This document shows positions 7,573 to 15,984 of a stretch of DNA of 64,000 nucleotides, one piece after another. Source of the stretch: Paraburkholderia hiiakae (lineage in GTDB: Bacteria; Pseudomonadota; Gammaproteobacteria; Burkholderiales; Burkholderiaceae); assembly GCF_904848665.1 (NCBI RefSeq), contig NZ_CAJHCQ010000019.1, positions 1 to 64,000 on the forward strand. The letters are read 5' to 3'. The notes under the pieces were generated by a model, which did not search any database, was not told where the DNA came from, and saw nothing but the letters and a program-made list of their open reading frames with translations. The position numbers and the translations under genes are program-made. Position 1 is the first letter of the stretch; every line of letters begins with the position of its first letter.

Positions 7573-8771
7573 TGCAGCGCCTCGAGAATTTGAGGAAAGA
7601 TCCGTTCGAGGCCCGCGAGGTCGCGGGCGCCGGAAAACAGGTCGAGATGCGGCAGCGCGGCCTGCATGCCCGCGCTGACGGGTTCGAAGCCGGGACGATC
7701 GGCGAGCGGGTTGAGCCAGACGAGCGAATGGCAGCGCCGCCGGATCGCGGCAAGCGACTCGCCGAGCTGTGTCACGTCGCCGGCGTCGTAGCCGTCGCTG
7801 ACGATCACGACCGCGGTGCGCGCATGCAGCAAGCGCGGCGCGTAGTGCTCGTTGAACCCGACGAGACTTTCGCCGATGCGCGTCCCGCCGGCCCAGCCCT
7901 CCGAGATGAGGTGCAGGCGCTCCTGGGCGCGGCGCGGATCGGGGTCGCGCAGCGCTTCGTCGACGCAAACGAGCCGCGTATGAAAGATGAAGCTGTGGAC
8001 GTCGGACAAACGATCGCTCAGCACGCGCGCAAGCCGCAGGAAGAAGAAGCTGTAGAGGCTCATCGAGCGGCTCACGTCGAGCAGCAGAACGATGCGCGGG
8101 CGCTGCCGGCGCTTGCGCCGCCACCCGAGCTCGACCGGCAGCCCGCCGCGCGACACGCTGCGGCGCAGGGTCCAGCGCAGATCGATCGTGCGCCCGAGAC
8201 TCGCGCGTTGCTCGCGGCGCATCTGGATGCCGCGCAGGCGCTGGGCGAAGCGGCGGATCGCGGCGTCGATGGCGAACAGTTCGGTGCGATCGTTCAGGTG
8301 ACGGAAATCCTCGTGCGCGAGCGACTCGCTGCGCGTGGCGCCTTCGTTCGCGGCGGCGCCCTCTCCCGCCGCACCGTCGCCGCGTCCCGCGAGCGAAACC
8401 GGCATGCCCTCGCTCGCATCGGACGGCCCGTTGGCCGCGTCGTCGCGCGCCAGGGGCCCGGCGCCGCCAGCACGCGTTTGCGCCAACCTGCGCCGGTTCG
8501 GCGCCAGGAAATAGGCGTCGAACAGGTCGTCGAAACGGCGCCACTCCTGTGCGCGCGAGCACAGCAGCGCACGCAGGCTCCAGCGCAGCACGTCGCGATC
8601 TGTCTGCCCCATGCGCTGCACCACCTCGAGCGTGGCGGCAACGTCCGCGCTCGTAACGCCGAACGCGTTCGCGCGCAGCCAGCCCGCAAAGCCCGCATAG
8701 CGCGCGACGAGGCTATCGGCAAGATCGTGCGGCGCGGCGTCATGCGAGGTGCTGTCGATTCCGGTCAGCAT
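7569..8771 (-). CDS. coxE: CoxE-like von Willebrand A domain protein
   Basis: This 400-residue protein has a helical N-terminal half and a C-terminal VWA domain with the MIDAS motif LLDVSRSMS (near residue 230) and VIVSDGYDAGD. In the characterised Oligotropha system CoxE acts with the AAA+ ATPase CoxD in maturing the binuclear Cu-S-Mo centre of CO dehydrogenase. The middle of the protein (about residues 110-160) is low-complexity Ala/Gly/Arg-rich linker. It overlaps coxD by 7 nt and coxF by 4 nt, so translation is coupled along the operon. Confidence 0.88.
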   Translation of the reverse strand: MLTGIDSTSHDAAPHDLADSLVARYAGFAGWLRANAFGVTSADVAATLEVVQRMGQTDRDVLRWSLRALLCSRAQEWRRFDDLFDAYFLAPNRRRLAQTRAGGAGPLARDDAANGPSDASEGMPVSLAGRGDGAAGEGAAANEGATRSESLAHEDFRHLNDRTELFAIDAAIRRFAQRLRGIQMRREQRASLGRTIDLRWTLRRSVSRGGLPVELGWRRKRRQRPRIVLLLDVSRSMSLYSFFFLRLARVLSDRLSDVHSFIFHTRLVCVDEALRDPDPRRAQERLHLISEGWAGGTRIGESLVGFNEHYAPRLLHARTAVVIVSDGYDAGDVTQLGESLAAIRRRCHSLVWLNPLADRPGFEPVSAGMQAALPHLDLFSGARDLAGLERIFPQILEALQ

Positions 8772-9661
8772 GATGCCACCAGTTTTTCAACCACCGGCCG
8801 CGTGAGACTGGCCTGATCCTCGCGCGTTTTCACGAGCGCGGCGAGCGAATCCATCACGCGGTCCACGCCGCCTTCGTCGAGCGCGCTCACGCCGAGGCGC
8901 AGCAGCGCGGCCACCCAGTCGAGCGTTTCCGCGAGGCCGGGCTTGCGGCGCAGCGCCATTTCGCGCACCGCATGCACGAATTCGACGATCTGGCGCGCGA
9001 GCGCCTCCGGCACTTCGGGAACCTGGGTCCGCACGATCATGAGTTCGCGCTGGAACGACGGATAGTCGACGTACTGGTATAGGCAGCGGCGGCGCAGCGC
9101 GTCCGAAATCTCGCGCGTGGCGTTCGACGTCAGGATCACGTAGGGCCGCTCGGTCGCGCGGATCACCCCAAGCTCGGGAATCGAGAGCTGGAAATCAGAA
9201 AGCAGCTCGAGCAGGTAGGCCTCGAACGCCTCGTCGGTGCGGTCGATTTCGTCGATCAGCAGCACGGGCGCGGGTGTGGCCGTAATGGCTTCGAGCAGCG
9301 GACGCTTGAGCAGATAGCGCTCCGAGAAAATGTCCTGCTCCTTGTCCCGCAGAGGCCGCGGGTCCTGCTCGAACAGCTTGATCGCCAGCAGTTGGTGAAC
9401 GTAGTTCCACTCATAGAGCGCCGCGTGCGCGTCGAGGCCCTCGTAGCATTGAAGCCGGATCAGCGGCGCGTCGAGCAGCCGCGCCAGCGCCTTCGCAACT
9501 TCGGTCTTGCCCACGCCCGCCTCGCCCTCCAGCAGCAGCGGGCGGCGCATTTCCATCGCGAGCAGCAGCGCAGCCGCGAAGCTGCGCTCGACGATAAACC
9601 GGTGGTCCGCGAGCTTAGCCTGCAGAGCGAGGACGTCCGGCATGCGGTCGGTCGACGTCAT
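8765..9661 (-). CDS. coxD: CoxD-like MoxR AAA+ ATPase
   Basis: A 298-residue MoxR-family ATPase. Walker A is GEAGVGKTE (residues 46-54), Walker B is LLIDEIDR, sensor 1 is ILTSNATRE, and an arginine-finger region (DALRRRCLY) follows. In CO dehydrogenase operons this protein works as a chaperone with the VWA partner CoxE to rearrange the folded apoenzyme during sulfur and copper insertion at the molybdenum. It follows coxG by 8 nt and overlaps coxE, consistent with a working CoxD-CoxE pair. Length is typical for the family. Confidence 0.92.
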   Translation of the reverse strand: MTSTDRMPDVLALQAKLADHRFIVERSFAAALLLAMEMRRPLLLEGEAGVGKTEVAKALARLLDAPLIRLQCYEGLDAHAALYEWNYVHQLLAIKLFEQDPRPLRDKEQDIFSERYLLKRPLLEAITATPAPVLLIDEIDRTDEAFEAYLLELLSDFQLSIPELGVIRATERPYVILTSNATREISDALRRRCLYQYVDYPSFQRELMIVRTQVPEVPEALARQIVEFVHAVREMALRRKPGLAETLDWVAALLRLGVSALDEGGVDRVMDSLAALVKTREDQASLTRPVVEKLVASC

Positions 9662-9669
9662 GGCGCGCC

Positions 9670-10329
9670 TCAGCGGCCTTGGGCCTTATGCGTGAAGTGA
9701 GCGCGCAGCCAGTCACGCACGATGGCCCACAAAAACGCAATGCCGTTCAGCTCGGCGGATTGCGCAGGCGGTGCCGCCTTGTAAACCGGCGCCGTTGCCG
9801 CCGGGTCGGCCGCGGTGGCCGAGCCGGCCGCGTCCGCGGCAGCGCCCGGCGCATCAGGCACGTCCTGCGGCGGCGCCATGGCACTCAGCCGAGCCGAGAA
9901 GTTCGCGACAAACTGCTTGAGCAGTTGCTCAGACACGGGCCCCATGAGCCGCCCACCCAGCGCGGCGGCCTTGCCGCTCATCGTCACCTCGCTTCTGCCG
10001 ACCAAAGTGCAGGTCTCGCCCGTGGGCTGCACACTGGCCGTGAGATCCATCGTCGCCGCCGAGCTACCGGTCGAATCCGTTCCTTTGCCGAGCAGATGCA
10101 GGCTGCGCGCCGCGGCGTCGAGCGCAAGCACTTCGATGTCGCCCTTGAACGACATCGTCGCCGGCCCGAGCCGCACCGTGATGTTTCCTTTGTAGTGCGT
10201 ATCGTCGACGCGCTCGGTAATCTTCGCGCCTGGCATGCAACCGGCCACCGCCTCGATGTCTTGCATCAGCGCCCAGGCGCGGGCCGCGCTCGCGTCGAGC
10301 GGAAATGCCTTGTCGAGTACGACTTTCAT
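9670..10329 (-). CDS. coxG: CoxG-like SRPBCC protein (CO dehydrogenase membrane recruitment)
   Basis: This 219-residue protein has an N-terminal CoxG/SRPBCC ligand-binding domain (MKVVLDKAFPLDASAARAWALM, VAGCMPGAKI, GKAAALGGRLMG; residues 1-150), then an Ala/Pro-rich linker and a short hydrophobic C-terminal segment (LNGIAFLWAIVRDWL) that could anchor it to the membrane. CoxG proteins dock CO dehydrogenase to the cytoplasmic membrane and are thought to carry quinone. The gene sits directly between coxL and coxD, so in this operon the order is M-S-L-G-D-E-F, differing from the classic Oligotropha order where coxG follows coxF. Confidence 0.88.
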   Translation of the reverse strand: MKVVLDKAFPLDASAARAWALMQDIEAVAGCMPGAKITERVDDTHYKGNITVRLGPATMSFKGDIEVLALDAAARSLHLLGKGTDSTGSSAATMDLTASVQPTGETCTLVGRSEVTMSGKAAALGGRLMGPVSEQLLKQFVANFSARLSAMAPPQDVPDAPGAAADAAGSATAADPAATAPVYKAAPPAQSAELNGIAFLWAIVRDWLRAHFTHKAQGR

Positions 10330-10359
10330 TCTGGATTCCTCATTCTCGTGCGCTTCGAC

Positions 10360-12774
10360 TCAGGCGGCCCGCGTCAATCCGAGTTCGCGGCATTGCTGCC
10401 ACACGCGGTACGCGTTGTGCGGCATGTTCATGTGCGTGACGCCGAGATGTGCGAAGGCATCGACCACGGCCGACGTGAAACACGGAATCGAGCCGACGTG
10501 CGGCGATTCGGCCACGCCTTTCGCACCGATCGGGTGATGCGGCGATGGCGTCACCGTGAAGTCCGTTTCCCAATGCGGCGTTTCCACGGCCGTCGGCACG
10601 AAGTAGTCGAGCAGCGTCGCGCCGAGCAGATTTCCCGCCTCGTCATAGGGCATTTCCTGGCCAAGCGCCACCGCAAACCCTTCGGTCAGGCCGCCATGAA
10701 TCTGCCCCTCGATGATCATCGGATTGATCCGCGTGCCGCAGTCGTCGAGCGCGTAAAAGCGGCGCACGCGGATCTCGCCGGTATAGCGGTTGATGTCGAG
10801 CACGCACACGTAGGCGCCGAACGGAAACGTGAAGTTGGGCGGATCGTAATAGTCGACGGCCTCGAGGCCCATCTCCAGCCCTTCGGGAACGTTGTTGTAG
10901 GCGGCCCACGCCACCTCCTTCACGGTCTTGAACTGGTCGGGCGAGCCCTTCAGGACGAAGCGGTCCAGATCGAATTCGACGTCGTCGGGGCTCGCTTCGA
11001 GCAGATGGGCCGCGATCCGGCGTGCTTTCTCGCGGATCTTGCGCGAGGCGCGTGCCACCGCGGCGCCTGCGACGGGCGTCGAACGCGAACCATAGGTGCC
11101 GAGCCCGTATGGCGCCGTGGCGGTATCGCCCTCTTCCACCGCGATTTTCGAGGCCGGAATCCCGGCCTCCGACGCAATGATCTGCGCATAGGTGGTCTGG
11201 TGCCCCTGGCCCTGCGTGATCGTGCCCATGCGTGCGATGGCCGAGCCGTCCGGATGCACGCGAATCTCGCACGAATCGAACATGCCCACGCCGAGGATGT
11301 CGCACATTTTCGACGGCCCAGCCCCGACGATCTCGGTAAAGTTCACGAGGCCGATGCCCATGAGCCACTCCGCATCGGGGTCGGCGCGGCGCTGCGCCTG
11401 CTCCGCGCGCAGCGCGTTGTAATCGACGGCGGCCAGCACCTTGTTCAGCGCCGTTTCGTAGTCGCCGGAATCGTATTCGAGGCCGAGCGGCGTGGTGTAC
11501 GGAAACTGGTCCCGGCCGATGAAGTTGCGCAAGCGGATCTCCGCCTTGTCGATGCCAAGCTTCTGTGCGAGCACGTCCACCATCCGCTCGATCAGGTAGA
11601 CGGCCTCGGTCACGCGGAACGAGCAGCGGTAAGCGACGCCGCCCGGAAACTTGTTCGTGTACACGCCATCGACGCTGACGAACGCATTGGGGATCGCATA
11701 CGAGCCCGTGCAGACATGGAACATGCCGGCCGGCCACTTGGTCGGATCGGCACACGCGTCGAATGCGCCGTGGTCGGCCACCACATTGACGCGCAGCGCC
11801 TTGATGCGACCGTCCTTGTCGGCGGCCAGTTCACCGGTCATGTGGTAGTCGCGCGCGAACGCGGTGCTGGAAAGGTTCTCGCTGCGCGACTCGATCCACT
11901 TGACCGGACGCCCGAGCACGATGGACGCCACGATCGACGTCACGTAGCCCGGATACACGCCGACCTTGTTGCCGAAACCGCCGCCGATGTCGGGCGAAAT
12001 GATGCGGATATTCGACTCGGGGATCGACGACAGCAGCCCGACCACGGTGCGCACGACGTGAGGCGCCTGCGACGTGATGTAGACCGTGAGATCGCCGCGC
12101 ACCTTGTCGAACGACGCGACGCAGCCGCAGGTTTCGAGCGGACATGGATGCACGCGCGGATACAGGATGTCCTGCCTGACTGTGACCTCCGCACTCTCGA
12201 ACATGCGGTCTGTCTTGTCGCGGTCACCTATCGTCCACGTGAAAATATGATTAGGATGCCTACGCGCACCATGAGCGCCCGTGTCCTTGTCGCGAATGTC
12301 CTCGCGAATCACGGGCGCGTCGGGCTCCAGCGCCTTCATGGGATCGACGAGCGCGGGCAGTTCCTCGTACTCGACTTCGACGAGTTCGGCCGCATCGGCG
12401 GCAACATAGCGGTCGTCGGCTACGACGAACGCGACTTCCTGATTCTGGAAGCAGACTTTTTCGTCGGCGAGCACCGCCTGCACGTCGCCTGCGAGCGTCG
12501 GCATCCAGTGTAATTTGAGGGGCTTGAGGTCATCCGCCGTGAGCACGGCGTGCACGCCGGGATGCGCGAGCGCGCGCGACTTGTCGATGCGCTTTACGCG
12601 CGCATGGGCGTAGGGACTGCGGACCATCACGCCGAACAACATGCCCGGCATCTTGATGTCGTCCACGTAACTGCCCTTGCCCTGGATGAAGCGCGGATCC
12701 TCGCGGCGCTTGCGCGAGCAGCCCATGCCTTCGAGCGCGGCGAGACGTTCGAGATTGGCGTCCAGATTGCCCAT
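10360..12774 (-). CDS. coxL: Aerobic carbon monoxide dehydrogenase large subunit, form I
   Basis: The 804-residue molybdenum subunit (Oligotropha CoxL is 809). It carries the form I active-site loop AYRCSFR at residues 381-387, with Cys384 in the place of the copper-binding Cys388 of Oligotropha; form II homologues have AYRGAGR. Molybdopterin-binding motifs PDIGGGFGNK (261-270) and GTITQGQGHQTTYAQ are present, and the catalytic Glu region reads GAKGVAESPHVGS near the C-terminus. It oxidises CO to CO2 using a Mo-S-Cu centre. The chosen ATG at 12774 gives the family-typical start; the frame stays open upstream through antisense of coxS. A long + strand frame (9679-12513) opposite is a shadow. 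Confidence 0.96.
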   Translation of the reverse strand: MGNLDANLERLAALEGMGCSRKRREDPRFIQGKGSYVDDIKMPGMLFGVMVRSPYAHARVKRIDKSRALAHPGVHAVLTADDLKPLKLHWMPTLAGDVQAVLADEKVCFQNQEVAFVVADDRYVAADAAELVEVEYEELPALVDPMKALEPDAPVIREDIRDKDTGAHGARRHPNHIFTWTIGDRDKTDRMFESAEVTVRQDILYPRVHPCPLETCGCVASFDKVRGDLTVYITSQAPHVVRTVVGLLSSIPESNIRIISPDIGGGFGNKVGVYPGYVTSIVASIVLGRPVKWIESRSENLSSTAFARDYHMTGELAADKDGRIKALRVNVVADHGAFDACADPTKWPAGMFHVCTGSYAIPNAFVSVDGVYTNKFPGGVAYRCSFRVTEAVYLIERMVDVLAQKLGIDKAEIRLRNFIGRDQFPYTTPLGLEYDSGDYETALNKVLAAVDYNALRAEQAQRRADPDAEWLMGIGLVNFTEIVGAGPSKMCDILGVGMFDSCEIRVHPDGSAIARMGTITQGQGHQTTYAQIIASEAGIPASKIAVEEGDTATAPYGLGTYGSRSTPVAGAAVARASRKIREKARRIAAHLLEASPDDVEFDLDRFVLKGSPDQFKTVKEVAWAAYNNVPEGLEMGLEAVDYYDPPNFTFPFGAYVCVLDINRYTGEIRVRRFYALDDCGTRINPMIIEGQIHGGLTEGFAVALGQEMPYDEAGNLLGATLLDYFVPTAVETPHWETDFTVTPSPHHPIGAKGVAESPHVGSIPCFTSAVVDAFAHLGVTHMNMPHNAYRVWQQCRELGLTRAA

Positions 12775-12791
12775 GACGTGTCTCCCGGCGC

Positions 12792-13322
12792 TCAGTGCGC
12801 GTGTGCCGCGCCCGCTTCGATGAGCGGATGCGAGGTTTCGACCGCTTCGCCGCGCAGCTTGCGCGCCGCGTATTGCACGGCCTTCACGATGTTCTGATAG
12901 CCCGTGCAGCGGCACAGGTTCCCCGCCATCCAGTAGCGGATTTCCGCTTCGGTGGGATCGGGGTTCTCCTGCAGCAAGCGGTACGCGCGCATCAGCATGC
13001 CCGGCGTGCAGAAGCCGCATTGCAGCCCGTGCTCCTGCATGAAGCCCTCCTGCAGCGCATGCAACGCGCCGCCTTCGGCAAGCCCTTCGACCGTGCGGAC
13101 CTGGGCGCCCTGCGCCTGCACCGTCAGCAGCGTGCACGACTTCACGGACATGCCGTTGAAATCGACGGTGCAGGCGCCGCAATGCGACGTCTCGCAACCG
13201 ATATGCGGCCCGGTGTGCTGGCACTTCTCGCGCAACGTGTGAATCAGCAGTTCGCGCGGCTCGACGACGACGTCGACCTCGCTGCCGTTGAGGCTGAACG
13301 ACACCATGGTTTTGCTGGCCAT
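12792..13322 (-). CDS. coxS: Aerobic carbon monoxide dehydrogenase small subunit (2Fe-2S)
   Basis: This 176-residue iron-sulfur subunit has both [2Fe-2S] domains: the plant-ferredoxin type (GCETSHCGACTVDFNG with CTLL, residues 42-66) and the C-terminal helical type (CGFCTPGM and LCRCTGYQNIVKA). It passes electrons from the CoxL molybdenum centre to the FAD of CoxM. The tail from about residue 158 (RKLRGEAVETSHPLIEAGAAHAH) is somewhat long. It sits 17 nt upstream of coxL and 17 nt downstream of coxM. The start at 13322 gives MASKTMVSFSLNG, the usual N-terminal strand. Confidence 0.96.
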   Translation of the reverse strand: MASKTMVSFSLNGSEVDVVVEPRELLIHTLREKCQHTGPHIGCETSHCGACTVDFNGMSVKSCTLLTVQAQGAQVRTVEGLAEGGALHALQEGFMQEHGLQCGFCTPGMLMRAYRLLQENPDPTEAEIRYWMAGNLCRCTGYQNIVKAVQYAARKLRGEAVETSHPLIEAGAAHAH

Positions 13323-13339
13323 TTCTCGCTCTCCCTGAG

Positions 13340-14218
13340 TTATGGGCGTGCCGGGTTCGCGGCCCGTTCGTACGCCGTATTGAGCGCCCTGCGCGTCATC
13401 TCGCCCGCCATCGCGCGTTTGTAGTCGGCATCGCCGCGCAGATCCGGCGCCGGATCGCAGGCCGCCATCGCGAGCCGCGCCGCCGTGTCGAGCGCGAGTG
13501 TGTCGAAGGGCTTGCCGATGAGCGCCTGCTCGGCGTCCACCGCGCGAATCACCGTGTCGCCGACATTCGTCAGAGCAATGCGCGCGTGCTCGACATCGCC
13601 GCCGCCCAGGCGCAACGTGACGGCCGCGGCGGCGGTCGCGAAGTCGCCGGTCTTGCGCTTGAGCTTCGCATAGCAATAGCCAGTGCCGGGTTGCGGCACG
13701 GGAATGCGGATGCCGGTCATGATCTCGTCAGGCTCCAGCAGCGTCGCATAGGTGCCGACGAAGAAGCCGTCTGCGCTTACCACGCGCTCGCCGGCCGCGC
13801 CTTGCAGCACGAACGACGCATCGAGCGCGATCATCAGCGCCGGATGGTCATTGCCAGGATCGCCGTGCGAAAGATCCCCGCCCAGCGTGCCGCGATAGCG
13901 AACCTGCGGGTCGGCAATCTGGCGCGCACCCTCGACGATGAGCGGACAGCGCGCCTGCAGCAACGGTGACCAGATCAGCTCGTTCTCGGTCGTCATCGCG
14001 CCGATCCACACCACGCCGTTTTCCTCGCGAATGCCCTTGAGCTCGGCGAGGGCGCCGAGATCGATCAGGTGATCGGGCTGCGCGAAGCGCAGCTTCATCA
14101 TCGGCAGCAGGCTGTGTCCGCCCGCAAGCAGCTTCGCCGTATCGCCATGCGCGCCGAGCAACGAGAACGCCTCGGACAAGGTTTTTGGAGCGTGGTATTC
14201 GAATGGGCGGGGAATCAC
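13340..14218 (-). CDS. coxM: Aerobic carbon monoxide dehydrogenase medium subunit (FAD)
   Basis: A 292-residue flavoprotein of the molybdenum hydroxylase FAD-subunit family. FAD-binding motifs are AGGHSLLPMMKLR (residues 32-44) and TLGGDLSHGDPGND (111-124), both as in Oligotropha CoxM. It receives electrons from CoxS and delivers them to quinone or a cytochrome. As the first gene of the cox operon it follows a 204-nt divergent promoter region shared with rcoM, where CO-dependent activation would be expected to act. An AGGAG lies just ahead of the ATG. Confidence 0.95.
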   Translation of the reverse strand: MIPRPFEYHAPKTLSEAFSLLGAHGDTAKLLAGGHSLLPMMKLRFAQPDHLIDLGALAELKGIREENGVVWIGAMTTENELIWSPLLQARCPLIVEGARQIADPQVRYRGTLGGDLSHGDPGNDHPALMIALDASFVLQGAAGERVVSADGFFVGTYATLLEPDEIMTGIRIPVPQPGTGYCYAKLKRKTGDFATAAAAVTLRLGGGDVEHARIALTNVGDTVIRAVDAEQALIGKPFDTLALDTAARLAMAACDPAPDLRGDADYKRAMAGEMTRRALNTAYERAANPARP

Positions 14219-14250
14219 ACTAGTCTCCTTGTTGTCATCGTCCTGCAGTT

Positions 14251-14280
14251 CAGGATTTCACAATGCAACGCAGCAATTCA
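14251..14280. promoter_or_regulatory. Direct repeat in the rcoM-coxM divergent promoter
   Basis: CAGGATTTCA (14251-14260) and CAGCAATTCA (14271-14280) form a direct repeat with an exact 20-bp period, two helical turns. LytTR domains bind direct repeats with about this spacing, so this is a candidate RcoM site 33-62 nt upstream of the coxM start. The rest of the 204-nt intergenic region shows no gene. Confidence 0.5.
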
Positions 14281-14422
14281 ACGCGTTTTCGCGAACGGCG
14301 TCCTGGCTGCGCCGGGCACCGGAAAACTTGCGCGAAAGAGGGAAAGGACATAAAACGGAGGCAACGTCCCGCCGCCGCAGACGCCACGCACAAAGCCGCG
14401 GCCGCATCGGGGAGAACCCTGG

Positions 14423-15226
14423 ATGAAACCGTTCGAGCACGCCATGCCGACCACCGACGCGCGCCGCGCCGAGACTTTTCAGCACCGACTGGAGCAGTTC
14501 AATCCGGGCGTGGTGTGGCTCGACGCGCAGGGGCGCGTCAGCGCGTTCAATGACGTCGCGCTGCAGATTCTCGGGCCTGCCGGCGAGCAGTCGCTCGGCG
14601 TGGCCCAGGACAAGCTGTTCGGCATCGATGTCGTGCAGTTGCACCCGGCAAAAAGCCGCGACAAGCTGCGCTTCCTGCTGCAGTCGCGCGACGTCGGCGG
14701 CTGCCCGGTGAAGTCGCCGCCTCCGGTCGCGATGATGATCAACATTCCCGACCGCATTCTCATGCTCAAGGTGTCACGCATGTCGGACATGAACGGCACG
14801 TGCGGCACCTGCATGATTTTTTACGACCTCACCGACCTGACGACCGAGCCGTCCTCCGAGTCGCTTGCCGGCGCGCCCACGCTGCCTCGGCGGCTCTACA
14901 AGATTCCGGTGTACCGCAAGAACCGCGTGATCCTGATCGACCTGAAGGACATCGTGCGTTTTCAGGGCGACGGCCACTACACGACGATCGTCACGAAGGA
15001 CGATCGCTACCTCTCCAACCTGTCGCTCGCCGACCTCGAGTTGCGGCTCGACAGCAACACATTTGTGCGCGTGCATCGCAGCCACATCGTCAACCTGCCG
15101 TACGCCGTCGAACTCGTCAAAGCCGAGGACAGCGTGAACCTCGTGATGGACGACGGCGAACGCAGCGTCGTGCCGGTGAGCCGCTCACGCGCCGCACAAC
15201 TCAAAGAGTGGCTTGGCGTGGTTTGA
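14423..15226 (+). CDS. rcoM: RcoM, haem-PAS / LytTR CO-responsive transcriptional activator
   Basis: The 267-residue protein has a single PAS domain (about 25-140) and a C-terminal LytTR DNA-binding domain (about 160-265, RFQGDGHYTTIVT, FVRVHRSHIVNL). This is the architecture and length of RcoM, the CO sensor of Burkholderia xenovorans. Counting from this ATG, the residues known to ligate haem in RcoM fall at identical numbers: His74, Cys94 and Met104. In that protein CO displaces Met104 and activates DNA binding. Divergent placement from coxM means it almost certainly induces the cox operon when CO is present. Confidence 0.96.
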   Translation: MKPFEHAMPTTDARRAETFQHRLEQFNPGVVWLDAQGRVSAFNDVALQILGPAGEQSLGVAQDKLFGIDVVQLHPAKSRDKLRFLLQSRDVGGCPVKSPPPVAMMINIPDRILMLKVSRMSDMNGTCGTCMIFYDLTDLTTEPSSESLAGAPTLPRRLYKIPVYRKNRVILIDLKDIVRFQGDGHYTTIVTKDDRYLSNLSLADLELRLDSNTFVRVHRSHIVNLPYAVELVKAEDSVNLVMDDGERSVVPVSRSRAAQLKEWLGVV

Positions 15227-15296
15227 AGGCAGGCGCCGATCGCTTCACGTCTGCCGACCGGACTCGTTCGTCCTAGAATGAATATCAGGGGGCGAT

Positions 15297-15842
15297 ATGA
15301 AGCGCGAACTGGTCACGGGGCTACTGTGCGGCGCACTACTTGCCGGTTGCGTGACATCCGGTGTCGAGGTGAGGCCCGAACAGATGGCGAACTTCAGGCA
15401 CGGCGTGACCACCCTGCAAGACGTGATTACCGCGCTCGGCCCGGCGTCGGTCGAGACCGCGCTGGACGACGGCTCGACGCTGCTTGTGTACACCTACGTG
15501 ACATCACGTCCGCACCCGGAAAGCTATATCCCGTTCATCGGTGCACTGGTCGCCGGTGCCGACACACACTCGTCTGCGGCCGTGTTCCTGTTCGATTCTC
15601 AGGGCCTCCTCAAAAGTGCGAACACCACGAGCTCGAACGTCGGCACGGGCATGACCAGCGCCCATACGGCGCAGCCCAAAGCGCCCGCGCCAGTCTCCGA
15701 GGCGCCCGTTGTGGTCAAAAGCGTCCCGCCACCCGCCGTTCAGAACGTCGAGCCGACGCCGGAAGAAGACGTCGAGCCCGCGTCGCAAATGCCCCACGAC
15801 CCGCAACCAGAAATAACTATTCAGCCGGCTCCCGTTGAATAG
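15297..15842 (+). CDS. SmpA/OmlA-like (BamE-like) lipoprotein
   Basis: This 181-residue lipoprotein precursor has signal peptide MKRELVTGLLCGALLAGC with lipobox LLAGC (Cys18). Residues 25-100 resemble the SmpA/OmlA (BamE-like) fold (FRHGVTTLQDVITALGPAS...TLLVYTYV), and the C-terminal 65 residues are Pro/Val/Glu-rich and probably disordered. It may sit at the outer membrane inner leaflet. The real BamE is shorter, so this is a paralogue of unknown role. AGGGGG directly precedes the start. Confidence 0.8.
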   Translation: MKRELVTGLLCGALLAGCVTSGVEVRPEQMANFRHGVTTLQDVITALGPASVETALDDGSTLLVYTYVTSRPHPESYIPFIGALVAGADTHSSAAVFLFDSQGLLKSANTTSSNVGTGMTSAHTAQPKAPAPVSEAPVVVKSVPPPAVQNVEPTPEEDVEPASQMPHDPQPEITIQPAPVE

Positions 15843-15984
15843 CCATCGCCCTTCGTGCAGGAACGTGCGTCCGATCGTGCGCGTACGTGCGCTACAGCAC
15901 ACTTGGCGAAACGTAGCGGGAATACGCTAGGAGTCCAAAATTAGAAGCAGTGAACGCCGAAGGAGTCCGGCAGCGGAGGACGAA

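Noticed and set aside
7573..8562. N-terminal extension of the XdhC-like frame
   Set aside because: The region is Arg-rich antisense-frame junk overlapping coxE; the ATGA overlap at 7569-7572 marks the true start.
9679..12513. 944-codon open frame on the + strand opposite coxL and coxG
   Set aside because: Arg/His-rich translation with no domain, fully antisense to coxL whose motifs are certain; a typical shadow in GC-rich DNA.
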